Below, piece after piece: positions 10,385 to 20,527 of a DNA stretch of 64,000 nucleotides (within the stretch, counting starts at the first letter, position 1; each line of letters starts with the position of its first letter). Source of the DNA: Rosa chinensis. Lineage: Eukaryota; Streptophyta; Magnoliopsida; Rosales; Rosaceae. Location of the stretch: positions 9,848,501 to 9,912,500 of the forward strand of contig NC_037092.1 in NCBI RefSeq assembly GCF_002994745.2, written 5' to 3'. The translations under genes and the position numbers were made by a program. The notes under the pieces were generated by a model. That model was not told the DNA's origin and did not search any database. It saw nothing but the letters and a program-made list of their open reading frames with translations.

Positions 10385-11523
10385 ATGAGGAGGAATTGCA
10401 ATTTGGAGCTCTGCCTTAATACTTCCGGTGCTAATTCCGGCTTCCCTCTTCGCAACCACCACGACCGCCGTGCCGTGCTGGAATCTAGTTCTGGAACCCC
10501 GCGGCAACAGCAGCAGCCGTTGACCATCTTCTACGATGGAGTGATGTGTGTTTCTGATGTTACAGAGCTTAAGGTAGGTTTATGTTTCGTTATGTTTGTT
10601 AAGATAGATGATCTTCTTAATTTCCAGAAGAATCCTTCATACATGTCAAGATTGATGTTCAGATTAAGCTAGCAACTTAGTTGAGGTTCAGAATTTTTTT
10701 TCTTTAAACTTTTCTTTTCAAAATTTGGGTTTTCAATCATAATTATGAACAGATCAGAGTATGCACTTGTTGACCACGTCAAACCCACCAAACCTTTCAT
10801 TTCATGCACTTTGTCTTGGTCTGTTTTTTTCTCATTATAAACGTGGTCTTTCTTATTTTTCTCATTTCTCACGGGGTATTTTTCCGGTACTTGTTTTTGG
10901 CTAATAATTTCCAGTACTAATTAGGGCTTTTTAGACATGTGTTGACGCGGTTGAATACCGTAGAAGACCAGTCGGAAACAAAAAATGTTCTAAATTTTTT
11001 TTTGCACAACAAGTATGTGTTTTCTAGCTAGTGTTAGTTATGGACTAGTCTTTGTACAAAGCACATCTCTATAAAATGTATGACTGTAAAACTCAGCTTG
11101 CAACATAACATGAGAAACGTTACCTACTGTTAATAAAATTTGTACATGTTTTTTACTCTAATTTCATTGTATTTGGAATGATACTTAAGTCGCCAGCATT
11201 GTTTGTACAAAAAATTGTGTTGCCCCAATTTTTTCATCGTTAACTTCATTCGTATATTTCATTTTTCAAAGACTAATTTTGGTCACATGGATGTGTTGCA
11301 GGCTAGATCAATTCTCTTTCTTGCAAACAAAGAAATGGAGGAAAGGTTGAAGTCCAGTCCAAGTCCAAGTCCAAGTCCAAGTCCATGTGCGTCGACTTCT
11401 GAACCATCTTCGCCGAGCCTCCAGTCCCCAATATGCAGCCCCTCCATGAAGAAGTCGCTACAAACGTTTTTGCAGAAGAGGAAGTACCGGATTCAAGCAA
11501 CATCTCATCCTTACAATCACTAG
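10385..11523 (+). CDS. TIFY5A: JAZ8/TIFY5A-type jasmonate ZIM-domain repressor, gene 1
   Basis: Two exons (10385-10573 and 11302-11523) encode 136 aa. JAZ proteins repress MYC transcription factors in the nucleus until jasmonoyl-isoleucine and the COI1 F-box protein trigger their breakdown. The N-terminus MRRNCNLELCL contains an LxLxL (EAR) motif, which in JAZ8-type proteins recruits TOPLESS directly. The TIFY motif TIFYDGVMCVSD lies at residues 47-58. The Jas region SMKKSLQTFLQKRKYR is near the C-terminus. The canonical LPIARR degron is absent, as in Arabidopsis JAZ8, so jasmonate-driven turnover is probably weak. A Ser-Pro run (about residues 82-91) comes from a 6-bp AGTCCA microsatellite. 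The length fits JAZ8 (about 131 aa). The start was chosen at MRRNCNLEL, which is conserved in the second copy. Confidence 0.93.
11352..11386 (+). repeat. Coding 6-bp microsatellite (AGTCCA)n
   Basis: About five AGTCCA units encode the Ser-Pro run in exon 2 of the first JAZ gene. A shorter relic (AGTCCGAGTCCAAGTGG) sits at the same place in the second gene. Unit number could vary between individuals and change the length of the linker between the TIFY and Jas motifs. Confidence 0.85.
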
Positions 11524-12287
11524 ATTGAGGACGATTAAGTTTGATATTCTTTCTTTGTTTGGTTAATTAGTTGAGAGAGTGAGAGAGATATTATATATGA
11601 AAGCTTGTAAATTAAGCCTTTTCAGATTTGATTCTTCAAGAGAGATCCAAAGATAGTAGATGTCGTTACATGTCACATGGTGTGATTTTCTATAAGTGGG
11701 ACGATGACATGACTAATCCCTACTCATATTTTACCAAACTACTTAACAACATACAGTGATTTCATTGAGCATATATATTAGTTAAAAAAGAATTATGAAA
11801 TAAAAATCTCATACCTAGAAAATGTGCTTATGGTGTGGACAATACCGTGCACGGTACTACTGACACTAGTATTTAAAAGAATAAAATAAGGAAAAACAAA
11901 AAACAAAAGTAAAAATAAAATCAAGCATCGTCAAGATTTTACTAGTACCTTCAGAATTTTGATGAAATAATACAAATTGGTGATACTAATGTATTAGATG
12001 GAGCTAGGATTTTGAAATGTCCTGGGCTAAATTTACCTTATGAATTTTCTTTTTAAGAAAAAAATATTGGCAACATATATATTTTTTTTCAATGAACTAT
12101 TTCTATATATATATATATATATATATTTTTTGAATGGGGCTGGTGCGACTCTCCTCAAGCCTTGATTAATGAAATTGCTAAATACATGGGGGGGGGGGGA
12201 TGTAGAGTCTAAACCCCATATTACAATAAGCATAAAGAGAACATCCTGAAATAATATCAGGATTCTCCACAAAATCTATATATTCTA
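11524..12287. other. Intergenic region with LINE 3'-end-like debris
   Basis: No gene is seen. Around 12125-12255 the minus strand resembles a LINE 3' end (TTCATTAATCAAGGCTTGAG) with a run of C opposite a G-run (12188-12199). A (TA)n run lies at 12104-12125. The left LTR of the protease element begins at the end of this region. Confidence 0.4.
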
Positions 12288-12806
12288 TGATGTAGGACGA
12301 GATTTTAGCCAACTTCAACAAAGAATCACGAAAAGAAAGAAGCGTCTTCACATTAAGAAGAATAATTTGAATATTAGAAATTGGTATTCAAATAGGCTTC
12401 TTAATGATGGAATTAATCATAAATTACTATTTTGGATATATCGGGATTCTCGAACAAAATCTTGGTTAGGATTTCAATTATATATTTGCGTAATATTCTT
12501 TAGTATCTAGGATTCTATTTCTGATTTTTATTTAATGAGGTTTAATTAGGTTTTCTAGTTTTAATCTATAATAAATTATTCTTTTTGTTTTCTAGTTGTA
12601 TTAGGTTTATGTTATGTGCCCTATATATAAGGCACCTCTTAGATTGTAATTTTCATTCAAGTTATCAATAAAAAACCAAATCTTAGAGAAGTTTCTCTAT
12701 TTTTCTTACGGCTGTGCCCGTAATTGCTAATGGATTCTAGCTCATCTCATACGGCTTTCAACGCTTGACGGAGGCTCTTACTATCGTGTTCACGCTTCCC
12801 ACATCA
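12288..12806 (+). repeat. Left LTR of the protease element
   Basis: This copy is 519 bp, TGATGTAG..CACATCA. It contains a TATA-like TATATAAGGCACC (12624-12636) before a region that presumably starts the transcript, and AATAAAAAACC further on as a possible poly(A) signal. Its 5' third keeps an open frame that is also open in the right LTR. Confidence 0.9.
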
Positions 12807-13009
12807 TTTGGTATCAGAGCGGGTATCGCCCGCTTCTTAGCAGACGACGATCCAAGGGAGAAGTTCACTACCACCAACCTCAACGACTCTGGTCGTAGAG
12901 TATCTATCAAAAAAAGTTCGTTGAAGAGGAACATGCCAAGGGATTCGCCCTAGGACAACCTCATCAATCCAAAAAAAAAAAAAGAGAAAAAAGAAGAAGA
13001 AGAAGAAAC

Positions 13010-13999
13010 ATGGAACGTTGGATATTCACAACGCCGGATTATGACGACTTCCGAACTACATGTGTCATCAAAGACAAGGTATGCTCTGTAATAATTGACA
13101 GTGGTCTACGAGAGAACTTTGTAGCAAACAAAGTTGTGGATTATTTTCAATTACCAACAGTGAAGCTGAGTGATCCATACTGGATTCTATTTGGAGAGGA
13201 TGAATATGCACAAGTAACAGAGGTTTGTAAAGTTCCTGTCTCTATAGGAAAATTTTATAAAGAAGAGATTACTTGTCATGTGATTGACATGGACGACACT
13301 AATGTACTTTTTGGAAGACCATGGCATGAAAGCGTCAAAGGTGGTTATTGCAAGGACAACACATATTTATTTAGGTGGGAGTTGCATAAAATTAAAATCA
13401 AGCCTGGAATGAAGAACATCAACAATGACCATCCTGAGGTGTGTGAAAAGGAACATGAAGATGCCACTTTGAAGATTGAAGAGAAACTCATTAAGGACAA
13501 GGAAGCTAATTCATTCATCACATCGATATCCATGTCATGCATGCCTAATTGTGTTCAAGATCAACCCAAGGAGAAGTCATTGCCCATTCCTTTTCAAGTG
13601 GAGGAGTTCAAGCTTCAAGATGCTGATTCTAAACTTGTCTACGGTATTGGATTCATGGTGATACCTTTTAATTTCGAAAATATTGAAGTTGATGGCTTAT
13701 CATGTTTTATTCCTACTAACGATCGCGCTGCATACAAGAGGAACTCGAGGTCGAGTTCTTTTCAGGTGGAGGAGACTGATGTAGGACGAGATTTTAGCCA
13801 ACTTCAACAAAGAATCACGAAAAGAAAGAAGCGTCTTCACATTAAGAAGAATAATTTGAATATTGGAAATTGGTATTCAAATAGGCTTCTTAATGATGGA
13901 ATTAATCATAAATTACTATTTTGGATATATCGGGATTCTCGAACAAAATGTTGGTTAGGATTTCAATTATATATTTGCGTAATATTCTTTAGTATCTAG
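13010..13999 (+). CDS. Retropepsin-like aspartic protease of the LTR element, running into the right LTR
   Basis: One open frame of 329 codons. Residues 20-115 match the retroviral-type aspartic protease seen in plant Ty3/gypsy polyproteins. The catalytic triplet is at 30-32 within SVIIDSGLRENFV, then a run through VTEVCKVPVSIGKFYKEEI, and the flap-distal signature VLFGRPW around 96-102. The active site reads Asp-Ser-Gly-Leu, where Asp-Ser/Thr-Gly-Ser/Ala is usual. The part after about residue 115 is Lys/Glu-rich and unlike known domains. The last roughly 73 residues are encoded by the right LTR. There is no Gag zinc knuckle upstream. Whether the protein is made is unknown; the intact frame argues for recent activity or recent origin. 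Confidence 0.75.
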   Translation: MERWIFTTPDYDDFRTTCVIKDKVCSVIIDSGLRENFVANKVVDYFQLPTVKLSDPYWILFGEDEYAQVTEVCKVPVSIGKFYKEEITCHVIDMDDTNVLFGRPWHESVKGGYCKDNTYLFRWELHKIKIKPGMKNINNDHPEVCEKEHEDATLKIEEKLIKDKEANSFITSISMSCMPNCVQDQPKEKSLPIPFQVEEFKLQDADSKLVYGIGFMVIPFNFENIEVDGLSCFIPTNDRAAYKRNSRSSSFQVEETDVGRDFSQLQQRITKRKKRLHIKKNNLNIGNWYSNRLLNDGINHKLLFWIYRDSRTKCWLGFQLYICVIFFSI

Positions 14000-14295
14000 G
14001 ATTCTATTTCTGATTTTTATTTAATGAGGTTTAATTAGGTTTTCTAGTTTTAATCTATAATAAATTATTCTTTTTGTTTTCTAGTTGTATTAGGTTTATG
14101 TTATGTGCCCTATATATAAGGCACCTCTTAGATTGTAATTTTCATTCAAGTTATCAATAAAAAACCAAATCTTAGAGAAGTTTCTCTATTTTTCTTACGG
14201 CTGTGCCCGTAATTGCTAGTGGATTCTAGCTCATCTCATACGGCTTTCAACGCTTGACGGAGGCTCTTACTATCGTGTTCACGCTTCCCACATCA
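13777..14295 (+). repeat. Right LTR of the protease element
   Basis: This 519-bp copy is nearly identical to the left LTR. Visible differences include GGAAATTGG for AGAAATTGG, AAAATGTTGG for AAAATCTTGG and GCTAGTGG for GCTAATGG. The protease frame enters it without a stop and ends at 13999. Confidence 0.9.
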
Positions 14296-15360
14296 TTTTG
14301 GTATGCGGCTGCAGAACGGATCTTTTATCTTTTATCAATTAAATTGAGATTATTCTCTTTTATCTCTGGTGGACTCCAGAATCTTTTGCTTAGGTTTATT
14401 GCTGGTAAACCTAGTTATCAATCCGACTGCGTCATTCTAACAAGCATCAATTAGCAAAGAGTGTGCGAATGGCTACTCCATTTGGTTTGACATAGCAGTG
14501 ACATACCGGAAAGATAATTCTATCATGAAGAAGCATCATTATAAATAGCGCAGTTTTACCACTATGTAAGTTGCCGCACGGAAATAAATCCGGCGACACT
14601 CAATTTCATCATGCCACTAGGAGGTTACTTCCATTTGATCAAGCAAATAGCTCGCCGCCTCGCTAGGCCAGTCAAGGCACACAGAGTGTGCATACCGAGA
14701 CAACGCTCACTTCGCCCTAACCTATAATGGTAGGGATTTATTACCGGCATATAGCCTTTTCTAACAAACCATAAAAAACAATAAAACATAAAATAAACAG
14801 AGTTTTGGTCCAGGGCCCAGGCCCAAAACCCACTAAGCCCAAGCCGAGAATGGAGTATGCTAAAGGCACCACGCCACCGACCTGCAAGCAATACCCCCGC
14901 CATCCCTCCACCGGCGACAAAGCCACTGCACCGAGCAAGCACAGGCCGCTCCTCCATCCTCCCATCCTTCCCAAAACGCCAGCAAACATCGCCGCCAAGA
15001 TCATCAGATCCCGAACCCAAACCAAACCAGATCTAAACGCTCCGATCCGATCTGGGCCCAATGGATCCCGTCTTTGCCACCACCTCCTGCCGCCTTGGGG
15101 AGAACGACACCATTCCCATCCGCCAGATGCCGCACCCACGCTGCTCATCCCCGGCCAAATCTCCTTGTGATTTGGATAGCAATTCCACCCTGCAACCTGC
15201 ACTCCTACTGGGTTCACTTGAGTACCATCGACTGCTGGACACGCGGTCCACTATGGCCGGTCCGATGCCGCCGCCATGAAGGCGTGCCGTTGGACCGGGC
15301 ATATACTTTTGACGGAGGACCAGATGTGCCTCCTAGGGTTTTCTAAGGGAAAAGTCAATT
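14296..15360. other. Transposon-derived debris, partly GC-rich
   Basis: Directly after the right LTR the text TTTTGGTATGCGGCTGCAG looks like the start of another primer-binding region that diverges after GGTAT. Positions 14800-15340 are GC-rich, with overlapping open frames on both strands, Pro/Arg-rich on the plus strand. The minus strand resembles the 5' leader of a plant LINE. I find no definable domain and treat this as element remains. Confidence 0.4.
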
Positions 15361-17020
15361 TATTGAACTATTTCTATATTTAATTGCTAAAGGATGAGCA
15401 AAAAACTTTACGAATGTTAAACATAACAGAACAATATAAATGGATTAAAAAAAAGTAACAAGATAAATATGGGTTAGGAAACGCAAAGAGAATTCTAAAT
15501 TTGCATTTATATCCGATATAAGGTATTTATTACTAGAAATTATTTTAGAATAACATGAATATGAGACAATTAATGCATACATTAAAAGCCTTTCCTTAAC
15601 AGTGAGATGAAAATTGCATATATTATTACAGAAAATTTTCTTATTGGCTGGGCTATATATTAAGAAATTGTTGGTTGACATAATCTACACATGTAATTAT
15701 TTAATTGGCTAGAAAATCTTACATGGGCTACAGCCCACTTTGCCCTGTACTATGATCCGTCCTCATGAGTTCCATGTGATTCACAATTTCATGGAATGTT
15801 GACGATGATCAACCATCAGATTATGTAATTTGTGACTAGTTCAAACACACCAAACTTTCATTTTATGCCTTCACTGAATTTGCTCAGACAATCTGTTATC
15901 TTTCCACATTTTTAAAGATATACTCATTCTAGTCTTGGCTGCCAGCCCTAGCTTTACGGTTTCGTACACTATACTTTGAGGCCCGGGCAAAGCTTCCTCC
16001 ACTGCGGTGTGAACGCTTTACAGAACGTTGTCAAGCATATGTTCTTGATGTCACGTCTTCAGTTCTATCTGATCATTCTCGATCTATATATCCCTTGGAG
16101 CCGGCCTTGGTTTTCTATGTTTGTGTTGACAATGGTTATGTATATCACTCGCCGTTAGAAGTTGATATGGATGGTAGTCGAATGTGTGGTAACTTAGGTT
16201 GTGACTTCTTTTTATTGTGCTACTAAAGTATGTCATTATGTATAATCTCATTCATTATGAATAGACTTCACGTCTTCCCCTGAAACACAAGCAATTGCTC
16301 AAACCATATAGAAAGTTAGAAACTAGGAAGAGTATAGTTACCTTACAAAAATCCCCTAAAATTTGCGAAAGAGTGGGCGGATTGATATCATTACATTCTA
16401 TGTAGATGTGCTTCAACTGGCCACACCAATGATCTTGTGCTTAGTTAATAAGGACTTGAGACAGTTAAGATCCAACTTAATGTTATTGTTAAATGAAATC
16501 AAGAGTACAAAGGAATATTGGAAAATGGTGCGGGAGCTACAAAGAAATGGGTGTCTGTCAACAATAATGAGAAATTTCTTGGCAAATTCCTGGAACCACG
16601 TTAGCCGCATTTCCCATTTCTGATTGGAAAGGATCTGATTGGAAAATGGTGATGGCTACGTGTTCAAATGAAGATCAATATATACAGTGAAGCTTCCTCG
16701 AATGAAATATGAAATGATAGAATCTCTTCTTATCATATCCCTAAATGCAATTCGACTACATTTACTTCCTAACCAAGAATAAAATTTTGACGGTTCCTCT
16801 TATAATAATTATAAAAAAAAAAAAAAACCAAGAGTAAGAACAATATGGTAAAACCGTAGAACACTTTGGACGGTTAAAACTATCGGCAAATACTAAATAC
16901 ACAATTAAGTGAATAACTTGTGATTTGATTCGATAGTAATAATTTAAGCGCCTTATTCTATAGATTTTATTTCATTTCGCCAAATGTCCTAATTTCAACG
17001 GTTGAAGTCATGAAGAATCA
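15361..17020. other. Intergenic region between the JAZ genes; no gene seen
   Basis: An 86-codon open frame at 16363-16623 has no family signature. The rest is AT-rich with a poly(A) run near 16813. I see no RNA gene. Confidence 0.35.
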
Positions 17021-17140
17021 GATAAAGTAATCTGGGGTTTACATCCAAAACCAATTGACAATTGATGGAGTGGCCCACACCCTTATAAATCCATAGACAA
17101 GGTCCAATTTTTCCCATGTGGGATGTGTATATTCTCAACA
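17021..17140 (-). mobile_element. TRIM LTR upstream of the second JAZ gene
   Basis: The minus strand begins TGTTGAGAATATACACATC at 17140 and follows the LTR of the element at 1437-1790 through ATTGGTTTTGGATGT to about 17021. The sequence just upstream on that strand (GTACGCGGGGTTC) is purine-rich like a polypurine tract, so this may be the 3' end of a truncated element rather than a clean solo LTR. I see no matching 5-bp flanks. It lies about 380 bp upstream of the JAZ TATA box. Confidence 0.75.
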
Positions 17141-17319
17141 GAACCCCGCGTACCACTGTACAAGCTCTACACGTCCGCAAAATTTTTCCGGTTAGTGTTG
17201 GCCAACACATCATCCAAAATTCTGGAACTGGCGGCACCTGCTGTACGTTTTACAACTAAAATAAAGAAAATATAGCATGTTGATGTGGAAGAAAGCGGTG
17301 TGGACTTTATCACTGGAAG

Positions 17320-17523
17320 CACGTGTGTGATACGAAAGAAGTGGAAAATACAAAGAAAAACAACCAAAGGCCGCGCGCGGGAGAAATTTAAATAACACGT
17401 GCTGATTTAGCAATTTCCACTCTCTTCCGCCGTTGCGTGTTTAAATTAATAGCATGCTAACAGTGCTCTGTGTGCGCTGCGTGTTTAAACTATTTTTAAG
17501 ATCCACTTTCATATACTTATATA
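17320..17523 (+). promoter_or_regulatory. Second JAZ promoter: two G-boxes and a TATA box
   Basis: CACGTG lies at 17320-17325 and 17396-17401 and TATATA at 17518-17523. The start codon is at 17617. Compared with the first JAZ gene, CACGTGCTG, TGCGTGTTT and GCTCATCGATCGATC are shared, so the promoters descend from a common duplicated ancestor. Confidence 0.65.
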
Positions 17524-17616
17524 GATCTGATCCCATTTTTAGTTTCTGCTCATCGATCGATCATATTATATTCCTTCTTTCCAGCACTGAGTTTTGGGTT
17601 ACCTTAAGAGATCAAC

Positions 17617-18153
17617 ATGAGGAAAAGTTGCAATCTGGAACTAGAACTTCGCCTTTCTTCTTCTGATGAATGTTCCAGCTCCCCTCATCACCAATCAAGT
17701 CAAGACCTGCAACAGCAACAGCAGCTAACCATTTTCTACAGTGGAGTAATGTGCGTTTCTGATGTCACTGAGCTTCAGGTACTTTATATGTGATTATGAT
17801 CATTGTTGCTATATATTATATATGTGCAAGCTAGCAATTCATATATATTCTGTCTTTATGTTATGAACTCTTAATAACTCTTTGGTTATTTTGTCTTGAA
17901 GGCCAGAGCCATTCTTTGTGCGGCAAACAATGAGATAGGGGAAACAGTGGTAAAGATTAGTACCATTCCAAGTCCGAGTCCAAGTGGGTCGTATGAATTA
18001 TCTTCACCAAGCCTGCACTACTCTCCACTATGCAGCAGCCGTGTTTCAGCACGTGGTCTATCCTCTATGAAGAAGTCACTGCAAAAGTTTCTCCAAAAGA
18101 GAAAACATCGGAGCCAAGCAACACATCCCTACCATAGACGAATTGTAAATTAG
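17617..18153 (+). CDS. TIFY5A: JAZ8/TIFY5A-type jasmonate ZIM-domain repressor, gene 2
   Basis: Two exons (17617-17778 and 17902-18153) encode 137 aa. The intron is at the same place and phase as in the first copy, after ELQ instead of ELK, but is only 123 bp rather than 728 bp. The N-terminus MRKSCNLELELRL has an extended LxLxLxL EAR motif, so direct TOPLESS recruitment is likely. The TIFY motif TIFYSGVMCVSD is at 38-49. The Jas region SMKKSLQKFLQKRKHR lies near residue 110 and again lacks an LPIARR degron. The N- and C-terminal motifs match gene 1 closely while the middle differs, as expected of an old local duplication. Confidence 0.93.
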
Positions 18154-19390
18154 TTAATTACAATAAGAACATTGTTAGCAGACAGCTCGATCTGGAAAAT
18201 GGATCCAAAGCAAAGCAGCTAGATTGAATCATTCCATTTCTTAAAAAGGGAGAAGTCGTGGGTGCCTAAAGCATTTTCTGGGTGCCCAAATCAATTTTTT
18301 TAGGTCAATTATTGCAGGTTTGATTAATATCCATATTTGTTATATACGACAAAAAAGAAATTGAGTATTAGTATCCATTAATATCCATATTCAATAAATG
18401 CTTTGAATTGATGTAATCTCCACGTTTCTTTCCTTAATCAAAGTTTTATTTATTTAATTTTAAAGAGATTAGTTCCCATTCCCGTGACCGAAAAGTTTAT
18501 TGGGAGCGCGGGGGGAATAAAAGTTTATTGGCCTTGGCGGGGGCCAATAAACCATTGCCCCCCAAATAAAGGCCTATTGGGGGCAATAAAACTCTCTGGT
18601 GACCTATGAGATCTCCCGTCTCCGATGACCTCTTTGGGGACCTCCGCCTAGGTTTTAGAGAAACCCGATGGGCGGCGGTTGGTGACCGGAATTCCACGAA
18701 GTCTCCTATGGCTTCTCTCTCTTCCATTTTCTCTCTCTCTCCTTCTATGTAACAAAGAAGCGAGGGCAAAATAGTCTAAAAAAAATTTCAATTGGGTATT
18801 AGGGAATACCTTATTAGAGTCTTTGTGGGTAAGTGGGAACAAAAATAATAATAATTGGGTGGTGTAAAGGGGGAAAAGTCCCTAGAATTAAGGTAAATGG
18901 TCAAAATCCCTACAAATTATGTCCACCTCTTCTTCGTAAGAAACTTAATGCTAGCTAACTTACATTTCTACCACCTCGGAGCTCCATTAGAAGCTGAGCA
19001 AAACCGATGGCAATGACGATGTCATAGCCAAATTCACACTTACGTTAGAATTAACGTGACTAAAATTGACGATTTCCCCATGCTACTTAAAATCCTCTCT
19101 CTTGATTTCCCTGGAACAAGTCCGCCTCGCAATGCAAGTTCTTCTCCAAATGGTGGTTAAGCCTCGCGTATGTGCCTTATACTCCCTTCTTCACTTTATC
19201 TATCATTAAATTGATTTCCAAAACCTCTTGTGATTGATTCTTGAATTTTGCCCAAATTCAAGAATACTACAAGACCCCATCGATATATGATCCTCAATAA
19301 ATCTTAACGAGGCCGGTCCAAAAGCACAAAAGGTGGCACACACAATTCATTGTTCTTCCAGAGTTTCAGTTCTCTCTTTTGTTGATACCT
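18154..19390. other. Intergenic repeats between JAZ2 and the SERK-like relic
   Basis: Positions 18480-18790 contain repeated GGGGGCAATAAA and CCAATAAA blocks in both orientations, suggesting a decayed DNA element. No gene is recognised. CT-rich runs lie at 18712-18745. Confidence 0.4.
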
Positions 19391-19399
19391 AAATCAGCT

Positions 19400-19775
19400 T
19401 CTACCACGGCAACTTTCTTGCTATCGACGCTTACCCTCACCCTAAGCCTAGGCATCCTCACTCCCTTGGTCTTCTCCAACCCTGAAGTTGACATTTTGTC
19501 TATGTTTAAGCATGGCTTATCCAATCCGGGCAACGAGCTCAAATCATGAATCCGAGCAGTGTTGAGGCTTTACATCACCTGCAGTGCACAAAATAGCGTT
19601 ACCCGAATGGATTTAGGTGGACTTAACCTCACCGGAAAATTGGTACTTGAACTCGAAAACCTAGCACAACTTCAATATCTAGAAAACAAACTTAATGGAC
19701 TATTCCGACCGAGCTCGGTAAGCTGACGAACCTCATTTCCTTGGACTTGTATGAAAACAACCTGGATATTAGTTT
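19400..19775 (+). pseudogene. SERK/BAK1-like receptor kinase 5' fragment, broken
   Basis: The frame at about 19400-19545 reads as a signal peptide followed by VDILSMFKHGLSNPGNEL, which parallels the Glu-Gly-Asp-Ala-Leu start of SERK ectodomains. A TGA at 19547-19549 replaces the usual Trp codon after Lys-Ser. Further on, NSVTRMDLGGLNLTGKLV and, after a frame change, ELGKLTNLISLDLYENNL match the first leucine-rich repeats of SERKs. Sequence corresponding to part of an LRR is missing between them. No later repeats, Pro-rich region, transmembrane segment or kinase domain follow. It is a fragment and cannot encode a receptor. Confidence 0.75.
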
Positions 19776-20527
19776 CAGTGCTAGGGTTTCCATACACTGG
19801 GCTCTTTGGATCAATCCTGTATTTGGTTTATCTATTGATGTGGGCTTGGTGGGTTGGATCTATAAGGTTTTTTGGGCTTTATTGCTTTATTGTAATTTTG
19901 GTCATTATCTCTTTTATTAAAGGGAATTATGATTGTTCTTTTCATTTTTTGAGTGGAAAGATCGCAAAGAAAACAAAAGACTTGTTGTCAATTTATAAAT
20001 TTTCAGAACTCTAGTTTTATTTGTTTTGGATGTTATTCTAAAAGAGGGGTGTATTGGGGTGTGCTGGGTAGCTTATTCATCAGTTTTAGAATAAGTTGTG
20101 TTTGTGTACTCTGTGAAACGACACTTTCTGACGACTTCTATGAGTGTGTCATTTTTGTATTGCTTGGTAAATTTCAACAATGGGCTGACCTTATTGATTC
20201 AAAAAGCATGTTTCTATTTATTATGCTTCATATCTTTTAACATGTAGGCTTCGTTTGAGGTTGCTTTTAAAATTGGTAAAAATGCTTTCAAACTATCTAA
20301 GCGTCTTTGATAGTAAAAAAGTTAAAAATACTTTGTGAGTTATTCTGACACTTCACAATATAATTGCTTGTGATTAGGAAGCAGAGACTTAACTTGAAGA
20401 GAATGTAAGGAGGAGATTTAGAGAACTAGGTAGTAGATTATGGAAGCAAAGTGAAGGGTAGGAAGGGAATATGATCACTAACTAGGCAATCAAGTTGTGC
20501 TCAACAGGTCTGGTATTGTAGTATCAA
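19776..20527. other. Non-coding stretch, possibly LINE 3' remains
   Basis: The text after the SERK relic (TTTATTGTAATTTTGGTCAT and AGGGAATTATG) resembles the 3' region of plant LINEs, but there is no clear A-tail. No gene is seen. Confidence 0.3.

Larger units (their letters stand above)
12288..14295 (+). mobile_element. Short LTR retrotransposon encoding only an aspartic protease
   Basis: Two 519-bp LTRs (12288-12806 and 13777-14295) begin TGATGTAGGACGAG and end CACATCA. By eye they differ at only a few positions, which suggests recent insertion. The left LTR is followed by the primer-binding site TGGTATCAGAGCGGG (12809-12823). The right is preceded by the purine tract AGGTGGAGGAGAC (13764-13776). 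The internal region is about 970 bp and has room for one protein, a Ty3/gypsy-type protease. Gag, reverse transcriptase, RNase H and integrase are absent, so movement must depend on a helper. The 5-bp flanks (TTCTA and TTTTG) do not match. A solo copy of this LTR is at 35477-35995. Confidence 0.85.

Noticed and set aside
12283..14300. 5-bp target duplication for the protease element
   Set aside because: TTCTA and TTTTG do not match; I report the lack of a duplication instead of forcing one.
14625..15302. Overlapping Pro/Arg/Gly-rich frames on both strands
   Set aside because: These are explained by the GC-rich composition of transposon-derived sequence. No splice sites or domains support a gene.
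16363..16623. 86-codon frame between the JAZ genes
   Set aside because: No known domain and no start context or expression signal; could be a degraded gene fragment, but this cannot be shown.
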